DNA of 64,000 nt from Paraburkholderia sp. Tr-20389 (GTDB lineage: Bacteria; Pseudomonadota; Gammaproteobacteria; Burkholderiales; Burkholderiaceae): NCBI RefSeq assembly GCF_017104565.1, contig NZ_JAAGPD010000001.1:372001-436000 (forward strand). The letters are read 5' to 3'. The position numbers and the translations under genes are program-made. Shown here piece after piece: positions 49,676 to 58,163 of the stretch. The first letter of the stretch is position 1; the number at the start of each line of letters is the position of its first letter. The notes beneath the pieces are model-generated. The model saw nothing but the letters and a program-made list of their open reading frames with translations. It ran no database searches and had not been told where the DNA came from.

Positions 49676-49711
49676 TTGGGCGAATCCCTGTTTAGTTGTA
49701 TTGCTAGAATT

Positions 49712-50266
49712 CTATGGATATCTGGTATAGCCCAGCATCTGGTTGACATATCTCGAGCGCCTGCCATTCACGCGCCATCTTTCACCTGTTGCAGTCCCTT
49801 CTTGCTCTGGATTCGATACGCATATTTGAAACTGATCGGTCGGATCGTCGACTTTGATAAGCGTCAGACCATAGCAGGTATGCTTTCCCCGCTCTACAAA
49901 CTTCGACGCCACTTCATACGTTGCAACGTATGAGACGCCGACGACCTGATTCATAACATTGGCAGCCGCCTCCGTCCCGAATCCCACCAGAATGACTGCC
50001 GCGAGCACTGCCGTCGCCCAGGATTCTCCAATCCCCATCTGACGCTCTTGCGATGCATACCTTGGCGTGTACCAGGAGCCAACTAGCATTTTCTGAAGAC
50101 GCCACGCGATGAATATCGCAACCGGAATCGCAAGTGGCACGATACGACTCCAGTATTCATGGCGAATCCGGAACGCAGGACCATTAAACGATGAGCCCCA
50201 AGCCAGGACAAGGGCCGTCACAAAAACTATTGAAAAGACACCATAGGAACTTCGACCATTAGCCAC
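49712..50266 (-). CDS. Hypothetical inner-membrane protein
   Basis: A 184-residue protein with three predicted membrane helices: VFSIVFVTALVLAWGSSF, VPLAIPVAIFIAWRLQKML and SWATAVLAAVILVGFGTEAA. A soluble C-terminal part of about 75 residues follows (begins NVMNQVVGVSYVATYEV). No family is recognised. It is the first gene of a four-gene minus-strand cluster. An inverted repeat (AATTGCT/AGCAATT, 50287-50293 and 50310-50316) lies just upstream. Base use is slightly less GC-rich than neighbouring core genes. Confidence 0.65.
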   Translation of the reverse strand: MANGRSSYGVFSIVFVTALVLAWGSSFNGPAFRIRHEYWSRIVPLAIPVAIFIAWRLQKMLVGSWYTPRYASQERQMGIGESWATAVLAAVILVGFGTEAAANVMNQVVGVSYVATYEVASKFVERGKHTCYGLTLIKVDDPTDQFQICVSNPEQEGTATGERWRVNGRRSRYVNQMLGYTRYP

Positions 50267-50436
50267 CGCTAGATCTCCCTGTTTTCAATTGCTTTTTCTT
50301 CTTCGCAGTAGCAATTCATTCTTGTCGTCGCCTGCTCTAGCGGATCCGCGGATGCGCTGAACCCCACAGCGCCAGTTGCTGGTTCGCTGCACCGATATCG
50401 GCCTGTGCCGGCGCTTCAGCAGCGTCGCATCGGCAC

Positions 50437-50832
50437 TCAGTTCGGCGCTTTCACCTCGTATAGCTCGAGCGGAAGACCATCCGGATCCGCGAAAAAGACG
50501 AAGCGCCTGTTTGTGTATTCGTCGATACGCACGGCTTCAACCGACACACCTTTCGATTCAAGCAACGCTTTGCACGCGTCGACGTCGTCGACGCCAAAGG
50601 CAAGGTGACGCAAGCCACACGCTTCCGGATAGGACGGTCGCGCGGGAGCATCGGGAAACGAAAACAGCTCGATCTGCGATCCGTCTGGAAGCATGAGATC
50701 GAGTTTGTACGATTGTCGATGCTCCCTATAGTGCTCTGCCACGATCTGGAGGCCGAGGATCTCCGTGTAGAAGCGGCGAGACACCTCGTAATTCGAGCAA
50801 ATGATAGCGGCGTGATGAATGTGGAGAAGCAT
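50437..50832 (-). CDS. VOC family (glyoxalase-like) protein
   Basis: A 131-residue vicinal-oxygen-chelate protein with one complete pair of beta-alpha-beta-beta-beta units. Probable metal ligands: His5 or His6 (MLLHIHHAAIICSNYEVSRR), a glutamate in SQIELFSFPD, a histidine in CGLRHLAFGVDDV and a glutamate in GLPLELYEVK. It resembles GloA2/SMU1112c-type lyases of unknown substrate. The start at 50832 is set by an AGGA ribosome site and the beginning of the fold. It lies 83 bases downstream of a LysR gene on the same strand. Confidence 0.88.
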   Translation of the reverse strand: MLLHIHHAAIICSNYEVSRRFYTEILGLQIVAEHYREHRQSYKLDLMLPDGSQIELFSFPDAPARPSYPEACGLRHLAFGVDDVDACKALLESKGVSVEAVRIDEYTNRRFVFFADPDGLPLELYEVKAPN

Positions 50833-50915
50833 GATGATGTCCTGCTGATGATCTGAAACGGACTGTACCGACCTTGCGGCCGTACCCGCAAGCCCTGGCC
50901 TTTCCTCATCGCACA

Positions 50916-51815
50916 CTACGCGCGGCGCCTATAGCCGGATTTGAGCGCGTTCACGACAAGTTCCACCGCCCGTGATGATTTGCGGCGGCTCGGATAGTAG
51001 ACATGATGCCCCGTAAACGTGGGAAACCAGTCTTCCAGCACGTAACCCAGCCGTCCGGCTTCAACATGCGCCTCAATGAGGTCCTTTGGTACATACGCGA
51101 GGCCGAAGCCGGCGAGCGCTGCATCGACCATCTGATACACGTTATTGAATACGAGCTGCCCCTCGACCCTAACCTGCAATTCCCGCCGCCCTTTGCTCAG
51201 CTCCCATGACAGCAGGGAATCCCTCGTAGGCAGCCGCAGGTTGATGCAGTTGTGCAATGTCAGGTCCTGCGGCGTCTTCGCCGGTGGTCTTGTCCGCAGA
51301 TAGCCAGGGGCGCCGACGATAGCCATCGTCATATCCGGCGCAATGCGCACGGCGATCATATCTTTAGCAACCTGGTCGCCCAGCCGCACGCCGATGTCGT
51401 AGCGATCCGCGACGATGTCCGACAGGCCGTAGTCGTTCACGAGTTCGATTTTCAGCGCGGGATACTCGCGCAGTGGCGCCTGCAACCGCGGCCAGACATA
51501 CGTGTTCGCGGCGTAATCGGTGGTCGTGATTCGCACCGTTCCGGCCGGCTGGTCAGTCAATGCGCGCAGCGATTCAAGTTCCGCCTGGATTTCCTCGAGC
51601 CTCGGCCCGATTGAGGCGACCAGCCGTTCACCCGCTTCCGTTGGTGAAACGCTGCGGGTCGTGCGCATCAGCAACGGCAGGCCCATGCGTTCTTCCAGAG
51701 CACGTACCGTGCGACTCAACGCCGATTGCGAGACGCCAAGCTGTGCCGCAGCCCGTGTGAAGTTTCGCTCGCGCGCGACTGCCATGAATGCTACGACATC
51801 GTTGAAGTTTTCCAT
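50916..51815 (-). CDS. LysR family transcriptional regulator
   Basis: A 299-residue LysR regulator: winged helix NFTRAAAQLGVSQSALSRTV with RALEERMGLPLLMRTTRSVS, then an effector domain from GTVRITTTDYAANTYVWPRL. It is of the CrgA/PecT-like subgroup common in Burkholderia. It is divergent from the cupin-cupin-CMD genes, 117 bases apart, and probably regulates them. Confidence 0.92.
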   Translation of the reverse strand: MENFNDVVAFMAVARERNFTRAAAQLGVSQSALSRTVRALEERMGLPLLMRTTRSVSPTEAGERLVASIGPRLEEIQAELESLRALTDQPAGTVRITTTDYAANTYVWPRLQAPLREYPALKIELVNDYGLSDIVADRYDIGVRLGDQVAKDMIAVRIAPDMTMAIVGAPGYLRTRPPAKTPQDLTLHNCINLRLPTRDSLLSWELSKGRRELQVRVEGQLVFNNVYQMVDAALAGFGLAYVPKDLIEAHVEAGRLGYVLEDWFPTFTGHHVYYPSRRKSSRAVELVVNALKSGYRRRA

Positions 51816-51932
51816 CGATTAATGCTCCACAGCATAAGACCATGCCGATATTGCCATCTAGTCGCATGAATCGCCAGCGGTTAGATTAATGGCAGGAGGC
51901 TTGACGCCTCGATCACTTGGGAAACAGACATC

Positions 51933-52343
51933 ATGGAACTGAAACGTGCGGGCTCCCAGCCCTCCATAAGAGGCCCCGAAGAATGGTTCACCGGCACGGT
52001 GCGTATCGATCCGCTCAACGCTCCGCCCCCGCCCGCACGCGTCTCGTGTGCGAGCGTCACGTTCGAACCCGGCGCGCGCTCCGCGTGGCACACCCATCCG
52101 CTTGGCCAGACACTGCTTGTTACGGCGGGATGTGGCTGGACGCAGTGCGAGGGGGAACCGCGCGTCGAGATTCGCGCCGGCGACGTCATCTGGTGCCCGC
52201 CCGGACACAAGCACTGGCACGGAGCCACATCGACAACGGCGATGACGCACATCGCCATCCAGGAGGCGCTTGACGGCAAGAACGTTGAATGGCTTGAGAA
52301 AGTGACCGACGAGCAATACCTCGGCAGCCACAAGCAGATGTGA
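51933..52343 (+). CDS. Cupin domain protein (mandelonitrile-lyase-like)
   Basis: A 136-residue single-domain cupin. The metal-binding motif is seen as [20 protein letters not shown] (motif 1) and [18 protein letters not shown] (motif 2). It resembles small cupins of the hydroxynitrile-lyase/quercetinase-like group, frequently found beside carboxymuconolactone decarboxylases, as here. There is no signal peptide. The stop overlaps the start of the next small gene. Regulation by the divergent LysR is likely. Substrate unknown. Confidence 0.9.
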   Translation: MELKRAGSQPSIRGPEEWFTGTVRIDPLNAPPPPARVSCASVTFEPGARSAWHTHPLGQTLLVTAGCGWTQCEGEPRVEIRAGDVIWCPPGHKHWHGATSTTAMTHIAIQEALDGKNVEWLEKVTDEQYLGSHKQM

Positions 52344-52603
52344 TGAGGCTCGCCGCAGCCATCGTCGTTTCCGGATTGTCCGGTGTTGCGTCGGCGGCAA
52401 CCGCTGCTGACGCCGGACAAGCAGGCATAACGGTCGTGCACGGCGGATCTCAGCCCTCTGTGCAGGGCGGTGCTCGCATCAAGCATTGGCACGGCGCAAC
52501 GTCCGGCACGGGCATGACGCATGTCGCACTGCAGGAGACGCTCGATGGCAACAATGTCAACTGGCTCGAACCCGTCACGGATGAGCAATTCCGCACGCCG
52601 TGA
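52343..52603 (+). pseudogene. Exported cupin with its central barrel deleted
   Basis: An 86-residue frame that joins a good signal peptide ([20 protein letters not shown]) and the first mature residues of a cupin ([12 protein letters not shown]) directly to the C-terminal cupin end ([14 protein letters not shown], then [10 protein letters not shown]). The C-terminal part closely resembles the preceding cupin. Roughly 70 residues, including metal motif 1, are missing without loss of frame. It is most likely an in-frame deletion derivative of a periplasmic paralogue. It keeps good codons and sits in an intact operon (start overlapping the cupin stop, end overlapping the CMD gene), so translation is probable but activity is not. 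Confidence 0.7.
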
Positions 52604-53396
52604 CGAGAGAATCCGCCGCTTGCTCCGGCTGGTTCCCGTGGCAGGCGCAGTGATCCTCGCCGCATGCGCGCACATCGAAAGGACCGAAACCATGCAAGAA
52701 CCACCCTCCCTCGCCGACCTGAAATCGGTGTCTCCCGCGTTCGAACGCTACACGACTGAAACCGTACTCGACGGTCTCTGGAAGCGGTCGCAGCTTTCGC
52801 CGCGCGACCGCAGCATCGTGACCCTCTCGGTGCTCGTCTCCCGAGGCCAGACCGTCGAGATGCCGTTCCATTTCCGGCTCGCGCTCGATAACGGTGTGAA
52901 GCCGGCGGAAATCTCCGAGATCATCACGCACCTGGCCTTCTATTCCGGATGGGCCAACGCGACCGCCGCTTCGGGCGTCGCCAAGAGGATCTTCGACGAG
53001 CGTGGCATCGGTGAGAGTCAGGTTCCTCCCGCTGATGTGGCGCGCCTGCCATTGAACGAAGCCGCAGAAAAGCAGCGCGCGCAGACAGTCGCGGAGAACT
53101 TTGGCGCGGTCGCACCGGGCGTCGTTCAATACACGACGGACATCCTGTTTCGCGATCTATGGCTGCGTCCAGGACTGGCGCCCCGCGACCGAAGCCTGGT
53201 TACGGTGAGCGCCCTCGTCGCAAACGGCCAGGTCGCGCAGATTCCGTATCACCTGAATCGCGCGATGGACAACGGACTCACAAAAGACGAGGCATCCGAA
53301 GCACTCACGCAACTGGCTTTTTATGCGGGCTGGCCAAACGTCTTTTCGGCGATGCCGGTATTCAAGGACGTGTTCTCGAAGCGTCCGGGCGTTTGA
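52581..53396 (+). CDS. Double carboxymuconolactone-decarboxylase-like lipoprotein
   Basis: A 271-residue protein with two CMD (AhpD-like) domains. Domain 1 contains [20 protein letters not shown] and [20 protein letters not shown]; domain 2 repeats it as [20 protein letters not shown] and [20 protein letters not shown]. The CxxC of AhpD-type reductases is absent, so it is closer to the decarboxylase branch. The ATG at 52581 yields a lipoprotein-like N-terminus ([13 protein letters not shown]), so it may be exported. A start at 52692 would make it cytosolic. It overlaps the truncated cupin by 23 bases. Substrate unknown. Confidence 0.85.
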   Translation: MSNSARRDERIRRLLRLVPVAGAVILAACAHIERTETMQEPPSLADLKSVSPAFERYTTETVLDGLWKRSQLSPRDRSIVTLSVLVSRGQTVEMPFHFRLALDNGVKPAEISEIITHLAFYSGWANATAASGVAKRIFDERGIGESQVPPADVARLPLNEAAEKQRAQTVAENFGAVAPGVVQYTTDILFRDLWLRPGLAPRDRSLVTVSALVANGQVAQIPYHLNRAMDNGLTKDEASEALTQLAFYAGWPNVFSAMPVFKDVFSKRPGV

Positions 53397-53459
53397 ACGA
53401 CCCGGTTCAACGCGCGCCCTATCCCGGCGCGCTCCCCCGATCATTGGAGAATCACGCGT

Positions 53460-53687
53460 ATGCCGCACGTCATCGTAAAAGCCTGGCCAGGCAAGACGGA
53501 AGAACAGAAGCGACTGCTGGCCGAGGCAATCACCCGCGATGTGATGGAAATCCTCGGCTACCGTGCAGACTCTGTCTCGGTCGCTTTCGAGGAGGTTGCT
53601 TCGGAGAACTGGAAGAAGGAAGTTTATATCCCCGACATCGAGGCACGATCCGAAGTGCTTTACAAGAAGCCCGGATACAAAATGTAA
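53460..53687 (+). CDS. 4-oxalocrotonate tautomerase family protein
   Basis: A 75-residue tautomerase. After removal of Met the N-terminus is the catalytic proline ([20 protein letters not shown]). The rest ([20 protein letters not shown]) fits the PptA-like group, which is slightly longer than the 62-residue 4-OT. Such enzymes isomerise enol-keto forms and commonly lie in aromatic or stress-response operons. It follows the CMD gene by 63 bases and precedes the MFS gene by 11 bases on the same strand. Confidence 0.88.
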   Translation: MPHVIVKAWPGKTEEQKRLLAEAITRDVMEILGYRADSVSVAFEEVASENWKKEVYIPDIEARSEVLYKKPGYKM

Positions 53688-53698
53688 AGCATATCGAT

Positions 53699-54895
53699 AT
53701 GTCTGATTCACATCTAACGGAAGCAGTGGGTCATTCGGTAGTGGCGACGCTGATGCCGGTGATGGCTGCCGTGCTTGCGGGTTTCCTCATCATTGGCGTA
53801 GCACTACCGGTACTGCCTTTGCATGTCAGCCATGACCTGGGTTTCGGAACAGTCGTCGTCGGGCTGGTCGCGGGTGCACAGTTCGCGGCGTCGCTCATTT
53901 CGCGCGTGTGGGCAGGGTCCTACGCCGACCGACATGGTGCGAAGCGCGGCGTGCTCACTGGCCTGATCGTGGCGGCGGTGTCCGGACTTCTCTACCTTCT
54001 TTCACTTGCTTTCGCCGACATGCCGGTGGTTTCCGTCATGGTGCTGCTCGTTGGCCGTGCGGTTCTCGGCGGAGCCGAGAGCTTCATCATCACGGGTGGC
54101 GTTGCCTGGGGTCTTGGGCTCGCCGACAAGGAACATGCCGGCAAGGTCATCGCCTGGGTGGGAACGGCGATGTTCGCCGCGATGGCGATAGGTGGTCCCG
54201 TTGGGACAACCTTATTTACGTCGTCAGGGTTCGTCGCCATCGCGCTTGTCACGACGGTGCTGCCGTTGATCGTGCTGGCATTCCTGATCCGCACGCGCCC
54301 GGTTCCGCCGCATCCTCGCGGGAAGCATTCGTCCTTCAGAACGATCCTGGCTGCGGTATGGCTGCCAGGGTTGGGCGCCGCGCTCGCGAGCATCGGCTAT
54401 TGCGCCATTTTGACGTTTAGCTCGCTTCTTTATACAGGCATGCATTGGCAGCCGGTATGGATGGCATTTACGGCCTTCGGTGGCGCACTGATCCTGGCAC
54501 GCACGATCGCGGGACATCTCCCTGACCGTTTCGGCGGTGCGAGAGTCGCACTGATTTTTGTCGTTATGCAGGCAGCAGGTCTTTTGCTGATGTCGCAGGC
54601 GAAAACGTCGTTGATCGCGTCTGCTGGGGCGACGCTTGCCGGTTTCGGCTATTCACTCGTTTATCCTGGACTCGGCGTTGAGGCTGTTCGCGGTACAACG
54701 CCCCAAAATAGGGGATTGGCAATGGGTCTCTACACCGTCTTTCTCGATGTCGCGATGGCTGCCGGCAGCCCCGCGCTCGGTTGGGTAGGTGGACACGCCG
54801 GTCTGGGAGCGGTCTTCCTGGTCAGTGCCGTGGTTGTTCTTTGCACCACCGGCGTAGCCGTCCGCCTGCTTTGCCGCCGTCCGGTAACTCGCTAG
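53699..54895 (+). CDS. MFS efflux transporter
   Basis: A 398-residue major-facilitator protein with 12 helices, of the arabinose/drug-efflux type (YhhS/YfcJ-like). Motif A reads RVWAGSYADRHGAKRGVLTG after helix 2, and a corresponding loop in the second half reads RTIAGHLPDRFGGARVALI. The ATG at 53699 is chosen (11 bases after the tautomerase stop). An apparent extension of the frame upstream overlaps the CMD and tautomerase genes and is not real. It is the last gene of the cupin-CMD-tautomerase series and could export the compound handled there. Confidence 0.9.
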   Translation: MSDSHLTEAVGHSVVATLMPVMAAVLAGFLIIGVALPVLPLHVSHDLGFGTVVVGLVAGAQFAASLISRVWAGSYADRHGAKRGVLTGLIVAAVSGLLYLLSLAFADMPVVSVMVLLVGRAVLGGAESFIITGGVAWGLGLADKEHAGKVIAWVGTAMFAAMAIGGPVGTTLFTSSGFVAIALVTTVLPLIVLAFLIRTRPVPPHPRGKHSSFRTILAAVWLPGLGAALASIGYCAILTFSSLLYTGMHWQPVWMAFTAFGGALILARTIAGHLPDRFGGARVALIFVVMQAAGLLLMSQAKTSLIASAGATLAGFGYSLVYPGLGVEAVRGTTPQNRGLAMGLYTVFLDVAMAAGSPALGWVGGHAGLGAVFLVSAVVVLCTTGVAVRLLCRRPVTR

Positions 54896-54922
54896 TGCGT
54901 CTGCAAGTGCTGGCGTGATCAT

Positions 54923-54935
54923 CAACCTTGGGTTG
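54923..54935. promoter_or_regulatory. Palindromic site near the LysR gene end
   Basis: CAACC-TTG-GGTTG is a perfect inverted repeat between the MFS and LysR gene ends. It closely resembles the site at 56028-56038 on the other side of the same LysR gene. It could be a second LysR operator or only a hairpin at the transcript ends. Confidence 0.4.
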
Positions 54936-55002
54936 TGAGTCATTCAGTCCACTCAGATCCCCTCACCTTGGGACGGGCTGAAGTTCAACGGAACAGGCTT
55001 CA

Positions 55003-55959
55003 TCACGCAGCGTAAGCGGCCAACGCCTCCAACGGCACGTGCAGATTCTTGTCCTTGGCGAACGCTTCCATCACGTAGTCAAGCGTTGCCTGCACGCGTG
55101 GCGCCATCAATGCCCGATGCGGATACTGCACGACCATCTCGTAGTCCCCAGCATGGTGATAGCGATGAAGAACCACCTTCAACGCGCCAGAGCGGAGGCT
55201 TTCCCACGCAAGATGAACGCCAACCTGTCCGATACCCACGCCATCGCGTGCGGCCTGCACGACGGCTTCGGGCGCGGACAACGTCAACACAGCAGCATTC
55301 GCAGGATCGAATGTGGTGACGCTGCCGTTTTCCGCGCTGAAACTCCACGGAGACAACTGTCCGCCAAGAAACCGCCGCGCAATGAGCCTATGCGTTCGCA
55401 GTTCCTCGGGAGTCTGGGGAATCCCGTGGCGCTCCAAGTAGTTCGGGGATGCGACCAGCACCCTGTTCAGTCGAAATATCGGCCGCGACACCAGGTTCGA
55501 ATCTCGAATGTCACCGCCCCTTATCACGAAGTCGTAGCCGTCGCGTACGAGGTCAACAACCCTGTCGTCGAAATCGACCTCGACGGACAACGCAGGATAG
55601 CGACTCATCAGCCCCGGCAGCACGGGCATCAGTTGCTCGCGTCCGAATGCCCAGCTCGTGGAAATACGGACACGTCCGCTGGGGCCGCCCCGATGCGTTG
55701 CGACCGTATCGACGGCTGCATCGAGCGCCGCGAGTGCGACACGGGCCTGGCGAAGGAATGCCTCTCCCTCCTCAGTCAGCTTGATGGTCCGCGTCGTACG
55801 GTTCATCAACCGTACTCCCAATGCTTTCTCCAGGCTGGCGACGTTCTTGCTGACTGCGGCAGAGGATATGCGAAGTATTCGACCTGCTGCCGCAAAACTG
55901 CCCGCGTCCGCCGCCTGAACGAAAGAGAGAATCGCGCGAACGCGTTGCGATGAGTCCAA
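55003..55959 (-). CDS. LysR family transcriptional regulator
   Basis: A 318-residue LysR regulator: winged helix SFAAAGRILRISSAAVSKNV with SLEKALGVRLMNRTTRTIKL, then an effector domain from GRVRISTSWAFGREQLMPVL. It is divergent from the flavodoxin/aldo-keto reductase genes across 172 bases. A palindromic sequence in that gap (56028-56038) is a likely binding site. Confidence 0.92.
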   Translation of the reverse strand: MDSSQRVRAILSFVQAADAGSFAAAGRILRISSAAVSKNVASLEKALGVRLMNRTTRTIKLTEEGEAFLRQARVALAALDAAVDTVATHRGGPSGRVRISTSWAFGREQLMPVLPGLMSRYPALSVEVDFDDRVVDLVRDGYDFVIRGGDIRDSNLVSRPIFRLNRVLVASPNYLERHGIPQTPEELRTHRLIARRFLGGQLSPWSFSAENGSVTTFDPANAAVLTLSAPEAVVQAARDGVGIGQVGVHLAWESLRSGALKVVLHRYHHAGDYEMVVQYPHRALMAPRVQATLDYVMEAFAKDKNLHVPLEALAAYAA

Positions 55960-56027
55960 GTCGACCTCCGTGGGTTAGCACGCGCCGGGGCATGCAAGGA
56001 CGCCCTTCGTCGGAAGACGCCATTATC

Positions 56028-56038
56028 AACCTTAGGTT
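56028..56038. promoter_or_regulatory. Candidate LysR operator upstream of the flavodoxin gene
   Basis: AACCT-T-AGGTT is an inverted repeat lying between the divergent LysR and flavodoxin genes, about 70 bases before the LysR start and about 95 before the flavodoxin start. This placement and symmetry suit a LysR recognition site. A near copy exists at 54923-54935. Confidence 0.5.
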
Positions 56039-56131
56039 AAGAGCGGTTCAACCCGCCCGTAGCTTCTGGTTAAACCCGATGACGGCCAGAATGACGGAAA
56101 TCGACAAACTCATCGCAAAGGACGTATTCCG

Positions 56132-56686
56132 ATGTTGGCAACCATCATCTATGACAGTGGCTACGGCCACACCGAAAAACAGGCACATGCAGTCGCAGAA
56201 GGTGTGCGTCGCGTACCGGGAGCCGAAGTGAATCTGGTCGCAGTGACGGACGGTGACATCCCTTGGGAAACGCTTGCCGCCAGCGATGCCATCATTTTCG
56301 GTTCACCGACGTACAACGGAACCATCAGCGCCCGCCTCAAGAAATTCATGGAGGACTCGACCCGCACGGCGTGGATACCGCAAACCTGGCGCAACAAGAT
56401 TGCCGCAGGCTTCACCAACTCCGGGGCCCAGCATGGCGACAAGCTGAACTCGCTGGTGACGATGGCGCTGTTCGCGGCCCAGCACGGAATGATCTGGGTC
56501 GGGCTCGATCTGTTTGCAGGACGTGGAGCGGACGAACGGAACCGGATCGGTGGCTGGCTGGGCGCAATGGCGCAATCCGACGATGTATCTCCGGATCTCT
56601 CGCCGATCGCCAGCGACCTGGAGACAGCCGCTCATCTTGGCCAGCGTGTCGCCGAGCTGGCAAGCCGGTTCAAGGTCGCTGCCTGA
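56132..56686 (+). CDS. Flavodoxin-fold NAD(P)H:quinone reductase-like protein
   Basis: A 184-residue flavodoxin-fold protein. The FMN phosphate loop is YDSGYGHTEKQAHAVAEGV, and the second flavin loop is IIFGSPTYNGTISARLKKFM. A further stretch, KIAAGFTNSGAQHGDKLNSL, is typical of WrbA-like quinone reductases. It is divergent from the LysR gene and followed by a small alpha/beta-barrel protein and an aldo/keto reductase, suggesting a reductive detoxification operon. Confidence 0.9.
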   Translation: MLATIIYDSGYGHTEKQAHAVAEGVRRVPGAEVNLVAVTDGDIPWETLAASDAIIFGSPTYNGTISARLKKFMEDSTRTAWIPQTWRNKIAAGFTNSGAQHGDKLNSLVTMALFAAQHGMIWVGLDLFAGRGADERNRIGGWLGAMAQSDDVSPDLSPIASDLETAAHLGQRVAELASRFKVAA

Positions 56687-56801
56687 CGGCGCACACGAGC
56701 AATACGCATCGCCTCGCGCATTTCCGGATCGGAAGGACGATGAGCTTTCACCCTACTGCCGTTTCCATCCGATCGACGCAGTTCTTCCCAGGATTCCCGC
56801 C

Positions 56802-57101
56802 ATGAAACTCCTTTGCCTCGATATTCCGCTGCCGGGCAGTAGCCCCGAGAAGTACCAGCCTTATCTGCTGGACGAAACCCGCCATTGCTGGCAACTCTAT
56901 AAGAGCGGCATTGTGCGAGATATCCATTTCCGTCAGGACCGCCCCGGTGTCGCCATCATTGTCGAATGTGATTCAGTGGATTCCGCAAGAAAGTACCTTG
57001 GCGAATTTCCACTAGCCAAGATTGGCTTGATTGATTGGGAAATCATTCCTCTTGGCCCTTTCATGGGCTGGGAAGCACTCTTTGCTTCCGGCCAAACCTG
57101 A
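56802..57101 (+). CDS. Small dimeric alpha/beta-barrel protein (muconolactone isomerase/YciI-like)
   Basis: A 99-residue protein with a ferredoxin-like pattern: beta strand MKLLCLDIPLPG, helix PEKYQPYLLDETRHCWQLY, strands around GIVRDIHFRQDRPGVAIIVE, helix DSARKYLGEFPLAK, strand IDWEIIPLGPFMGWEALF. This arrangement is shared by muconolactone isomerase-, YciI- and EthD-like proteins, often annotated only by fold. The ATG at 56802 is chosen; the frame extends back into the flavodoxin gene without sense. It lies 115 bases after the flavodoxin gene and 107 before the aldo/keto reductase. Activity unknown. Confidence 0.75.
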   Translation: MKLLCLDIPLPGSSPEKYQPYLLDETRHCWQLYKSGIVRDIHFRQDRPGVAIIVECDSVDSARKYLGEFPLAKIGLIDWEIIPLGPFMGWEALFASGQT

Positions 57102-57208
57102 ACGGAATGCATTGAATCCGCCCATCAGCAGGCATCTGCAGTGCAGGCAAGCCATCTCTGGCACGCCGACTCTCTCTCAAGACCCAACGCTCTTCTTTCA
57201 GGTGCTAC

Positions 57209-58123
57209 ATGGCGACTACTATCCCTGCCTTTCGGCTGAACGCCGATACAGAAATACCAGCCGTCGGATTCGGCACTTACCTGATACAGCCCGACGAAAC
57301 AGCTGCTGCAGTCGGTGCTGCAATTGCAAGCGGATATCGTCACATCGATACAGCGTCAGTTTACGAAAATGAAGAAGGCGTCGGTGAAGGGATCCGTACC
57401 GGCCTGAAAACGACTCGACTGTCTCGCGAAGATATCTTCGTGACCACCAAGCTTTGGCCGGGCAATCCCGGTTGGGGGGAGCGGCCGAAGTCCGAACCGG
57501 AGGTACTTGCAGAATTCGATGCGAGCCTTGCGAGACTGGGTCTCGACTATGTCGACCTGTACCTGATTCACTCTCCCCATGGCGGAACACAACGTATCGG
57601 ACAATGGCGAGCACTCGTGCAATTGAAGCAGGCCGGCAAGGTACGCAGCATCGGTGTCAGCAACTTCAACCAGAAGCATCTGGAAGAACTCAAGGCAACG
57701 GGATTGCCAATGCCGGAAGCCAATCAGATCGAGCTTCATCCGTGGTCGCAGAAGCCGGCGTTGATCGCCTGCATGCGAGAAAACAGCATTGCGCCAATCG
57801 CTTATAGCAGTCTGGCACCGCTCTCCACCTGGCGAGCCGGCCCCGGGCAGGAGAGCGCCAAAACGGACAAGATGAAGGCGGACAGTCATGTCTTCATCGA
57901 TATGGCGGCAAAATACGGGGTTTCCGAAGCCCAGCTTCTTCTGCGCTGGGGCGTCCAGAGCGGATATGCAGTACTTCCCAAGAGTTTGAATCCGCAGAGA
58001 ATGCGTCAAAACCTCGATCTCTTCCGGTTCTCGATCGATAGCGAAGACATGGACCTGATCAAGACCATGGACCGGGGCGACGGCATAGCCTGGTCGATGG
58101 GCGACCCGACATCGATTGAGTGA
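57209..58123 (+). CDS. Aldo/keto reductase
   Basis: A 304-residue NADPH-dependent aldo/keto reductase of the 2,5-diketogluconate-reductase type. The catalytic tetrad is present: Asp47 and Tyr52 (GYRHIDTASVYENEEGVG), Lys81 (FVTTKLWPG) and His121 (LYLIHSPHGG). The cofactor site region near the C-terminus reads AVLPKSLNPQRMRQNL (family VIPKS...R). It is the last gene of the flavodoxin group under the divergent LysR. It probably reduces reactive aldehydes or keto sugars; the physiological substrate is unknown. Confidence 0.93.
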   Translation: MATTIPAFRLNADTEIPAVGFGTYLIQPDETAAAVGAAIASGYRHIDTASVYENEEGVGEGIRTGLKTTRLSREDIFVTTKLWPGNPGWGERPKSEPEVLAEFDASLARLGLDYVDLYLIHSPHGGTQRIGQWRALVQLKQAGKVRSIGVSNFNQKHLEELKATGLPMPEANQIELHPWSQKPALIACMRENSIAPIAYSSLAPLSTWRAGPGQESAKTDKMKADSHVFIDMAAKYGVSEAQLLLRWGVQSGYAVLPKSLNPQRMRQNLDLFRFSIDSEDMDLIKTMDRGDGIAWSMGDPTSIE

Positions 58124-58143
58124 GCGCGAACGGCTCACCTCCG

Positions 58144-58163
58144 CGCCTGGTTCTGACCAGGCG
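58144..58163. terminator. Perfect hairpin between convergent genes
   Basis: CGCCTGGT (58144-58151), loop TCTG, ACCAGGCG (58156-58163). The perfect eight-base stem sits 20 bases after the aldo/keto reductase stop and touches the stop codon of the convergent effector-like gene. No T run follows in either direction, so it is a candidate bidirectional terminator or mRNA 3'-end stabiliser. Confidence 0.5.

Noticed and set aside
53159-53698. Upstream extension of the MFS gene frame through the CMD and tautomerase genes
   Set aside because: Those genes occupy the same bases in other frames with clear family motifs, and the MFS fold starts at 53699.
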